From NCBI GenBank assembly GCA_016719535.1, contig JADJYX010000006.1, positions 1-25,864 of the forward strand: DNA of 25,864 nucleotides, in the 5' to 3' direction. Below are positions 24,492-25,864 of the stretch, piece after piece. Position numbers and translations under genes: made by a program. The DNA is from Rubrivivax sp. Its GTDB lineage: Bacteria > Pseudomonadota > Gammaproteobacteria > Burkholderiales > Burkholderiaceae_C. The notes below the pieces were generated by a model. The model was not told where the DNA came from. It did not search any database and worked only from the letters and a program-made list of their open reading frames with translations. Every line of letters begins with the position of its first letter. Within the stretch, counting starts at the first letter, position 1.

Positions 24492-25418
24492 GTGCCGCAG
24501 GGCCTGTTACCCCACCTGAAACCGCTGCCCATCAAGGAACGCGTTTCGGTCGTCTTCGTCGAGCGCGGCGAGATCGACATGCTCGACGGCGCCTTCGTGG
24601 TGGTGGACGCCACCGGCGTGCGCACGCACATCCCGGTGGGGGGCGTGGCCTGCATCATGCTGGAGCCGGGCACGCGCGTCAGCCACCGCGCTGCGGCGCT
24701 GGCGGCGCGGGTGGGCACGCTGCTGGTATGGGTGGGCGAGGCCGGGGTGCGGCTGTATTCCGCCGGCCAGCCCGGCGGCGCACGCAGCGACCGGCTGCTG
24801 TACCAGGCGCGGCTGGCGCTGGACGATGGCCTGCGCCTGAAGGTGGTGCGCAAGATGTACGAGCTGCGCTTCGGCGAGGCGCCGCCCGAACGCCGCAGCG
24901 TGGAGCAGCTGCGCGGCATCGAGGGCGCGCGCGTGCGGCGCAGCTACCAGTTGCTGGCGCAGCAGTTCGGCGTCAAGTGGACCGGTCGCGACTACGACCC
25001 CGAGAGCTGGGACGCGTCCGATCTGCCCAACCGCTGCCTGTCGGCCGCCACCGCCTGCCTGTACGGCGTGACCGAGGCTGCCGTGCTGGCCGCCGGCTAT
25101 GCGCCGGCAGTGGGCTTCATCCACACCGGCAAGCCCTTGTCCTTCGTCTACGACGTGGCCGACGTCTACAAGTTCGAGACGGTGGTGCCGGTGGCCTTCA
25201 AGGTGGCGGCGTCCAACCCCAGCGGCAACCCAGAGCGCGCCGTGCGCCTGGGCTGCCGTGACGTGTTTCGTCAGACCCGCTTGCTGGATCGCATCATCCC
25301 CGACATCGAGACCCTGCTGGCCGCCGGCGAGATCCCCCGGCCCGAGGCGCCGGCCGATGCCATCGGCCCCGCCATTGCCAACCCCGAGAGCATGGGCGAT
25401 GCTGGTCATCGTTCTTGA
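24492..25418 (+). CDS. cas1: Type I-E CRISPR integrase Cas1
   Basis: This 308-aa metal-dependent integrase works with Cas2 to insert new spacers. The N-terminal part is IKERVSVVFVERGEIDMLDG and THIPVGGVACIMLEPGTRVS. Active-site residues can be placed by comparison with E. coli Cas1: E144 (RGIEGARV), H211 (GFIHTGKP), D221 and D224 (VYDVADVYKF). The C-terminus ends in GDAGHRS like the E. coli protein. The GTG at 24492 is chosen because it is the first start after the toxin stop. It overlaps cas2 by 20 bp. All residues needed for integration are present. Confidence 0.96.
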   Translation: MPQGLLPHLKPLPIKERVSVVFVERGEIDMLDGAFVVVDATGVRTHIPVGGVACIMLEPGTRVSHRAAALAARVGTLLVWVGEAGVRLYSAGQPGGARSDRLLYQARLALDDGLRLKVVRKMYELRFGEAPPERRSVEQLRGIEGARVRRSYQLLAQQFGVKWTGRDYDPESWDASDLPNRCLSAATACLYGVTEAAVLAAGYAPAVGFIHTGKPLSFVYDVADVYKFETVVPVAFKVAASNPSGNPERAVRLGCRDVFRQTRLLDRIIPDIETLLAAGEIPRPEAPADAIGPAIANPESMGDAGHRS

Positions 25419-25695
25419 GAACGCGCCGCCGCGTTTGCGTGGCCGTATGGCCGTCTGGCTGCTGGAAGTGCGCGCCGGCGTTTACGTCGGCAACTACAGC
25501 CGGCGGGTGCGCGACCACATCTGGGACCATGTCGAGCAAGGCATCGAAGACGGCAACGCGGTGATGGTCTGGCGCAGCAAGGCCGAAGCCGGATTCGAGT
25601 TCAAGACGCTGGGTACCAATCGGCGCATGCCCGTGGATTTCGACGGGGTCCAGTTGGTCAGCTTCATGCCCGAGGCCGACAACAACGCTCTTTGA
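25399..25695 (+). CDS. cas2: Type I-E Cas2
   Basis: This 98-aa protein bridges two Cas1 dimers and sets spacer length during integration. The start MLVIVLENAPPRLRGRMAVW, followed by LLEVRAGVYVGNYSRRVRDH, and the C-terminal part FEFKTLGTNRRMPVDFDGVQ with LVSFMPEADN are those of the E. coli-type Cas2. The ATG at 25399 overlaps the end of cas1 by 20 bp, and translation is probably coupled. It is followed by the CRISPR leader. It looks intact. Confidence 0.95.
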   Translation: MLVIVLENAPPRLRGRMAVWLLEVRAGVYVGNYSRRVRDHIWDHVEQGIEDGNAVMVWRSKAEAGFEFKTLGTNRRMPVDFDGVQLVSFMPEADNNAL

Positions 25696-25779
25696 AAAGC
25701 CGATCTGAAACCGCGCTCGGACTTCGGTAAATCCGGTGGCCGACGAAAAGTGATTGCCTGACAACAGGATAGGATTGGT
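25696..25779 (+). promoter_or_regulatory. CRISPR leader
   Basis: These 84 bp separate the cas2 stop from the first repeat and are lower in GC than the surrounding genes. By position this is the leader, expected to carry the array promoter and the sites used for new spacer insertion. I could not pick a convincing promoter or IHF site. Confidence 0.65.
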
Positions 25780-25864
25780 GTGTTCCCCACGTGCGTGGGG
25801 ATGAACCGACCGGTCGCCGGTTATCCAAGCAAGTGTGTTCCCCACGTGCGTGGGGATGAACCGA
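25780..25864 (+). CRISPR. Type I-E CRISPR array, first two repeats
   Basis: Two identical 29-bp repeats lie at 25780-25808 and 25835-25863, beginning GTGTTCCCC and ending GAACCG, with a CCCCACG/CGTGGGG stem as in type I-E repeats. The spacer between them (25809-25834) is 26 nt, so the period is 55 instead of the usual ~61. The array continues beyond the window. Confidence 0.93.

Overview
The window is GC-rich with dense codon use and looks like a chromosomal accessory region of a betaproteobacterium, probably Burkholderiales. This is inferred from GC content, gene families and IS types; no rRNA or tRNA is present to confirm it. It contains a pile-up of insertion sequences, a small integron-like cassette block, a run of ordinary chromosomal genes, and a type I-E CRISPR-Cas locus running off the right edge.

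Positions 1-5160 are mobile DNA. A complete IS21-family element (about 1-3575) carries istA and istB plus two extra small genes: a cysteine-rich putative zinc-binding protein upstream of istA and a 72-aa protein overlapping the istB stop. Strong hairpins lie just inside both ends, including a perfect 40-bp palindrome at 3426-3465. It sits directly against the 3' part of a second, different IS21 element (istA tail plus a frameshifted istB). That remnant in turn abuts the first ~45 codons of an IS110-family transposase on the minus strand.

Positions 5180-6575 hold a RelE/ParE-type toxin and XRE antitoxin pair and a tautomerase. Three imperfect palindromes that all end in GTTACCTCT separate and bound these genes, and the stretch is visibly less GC-rich than its surroundings. 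It resembles two integron gene cassettes with attC-like sites, but no integrase is in the window and one half-site departs from the attC consensus.

Positions 6579-16062 are chromosomal housekeeping and accessory genes: two EamA transporters, a frameshifted SGNH/GDSL hydrolase, a CBS-pair protein, two alpha/beta hydrolases (one a lipoprotein), an MFS transporter, a YbaK-type deacylase, a degenerate HD-GYP protein, a GNAT acetyltransferase and a DGC-motif putative zinc-binding protein with a 9-bp tandem repeat.

Positions 16100-25864 are the type I-E locus in the order cas3, casA(cse1), casB(cse2), cas7e, cas5e, cas6e, toxin-antitoxin pair, cas1, cas2, CRISPR array. Two points stand out. A UPF0175-type antitoxin and DUF3368 PIN-type toxin pair is embedded in the operon between the interference and adaptation modules. 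casA is full length in content but broken by about six frameshifts within roughly 450 bp. If real, Cascade assembly would be lost while crRNA processing, adaptation and the addiction module stay intact. The first CRISPR spacer is 26 nt, shorter than the usual ~32 nt for this type.
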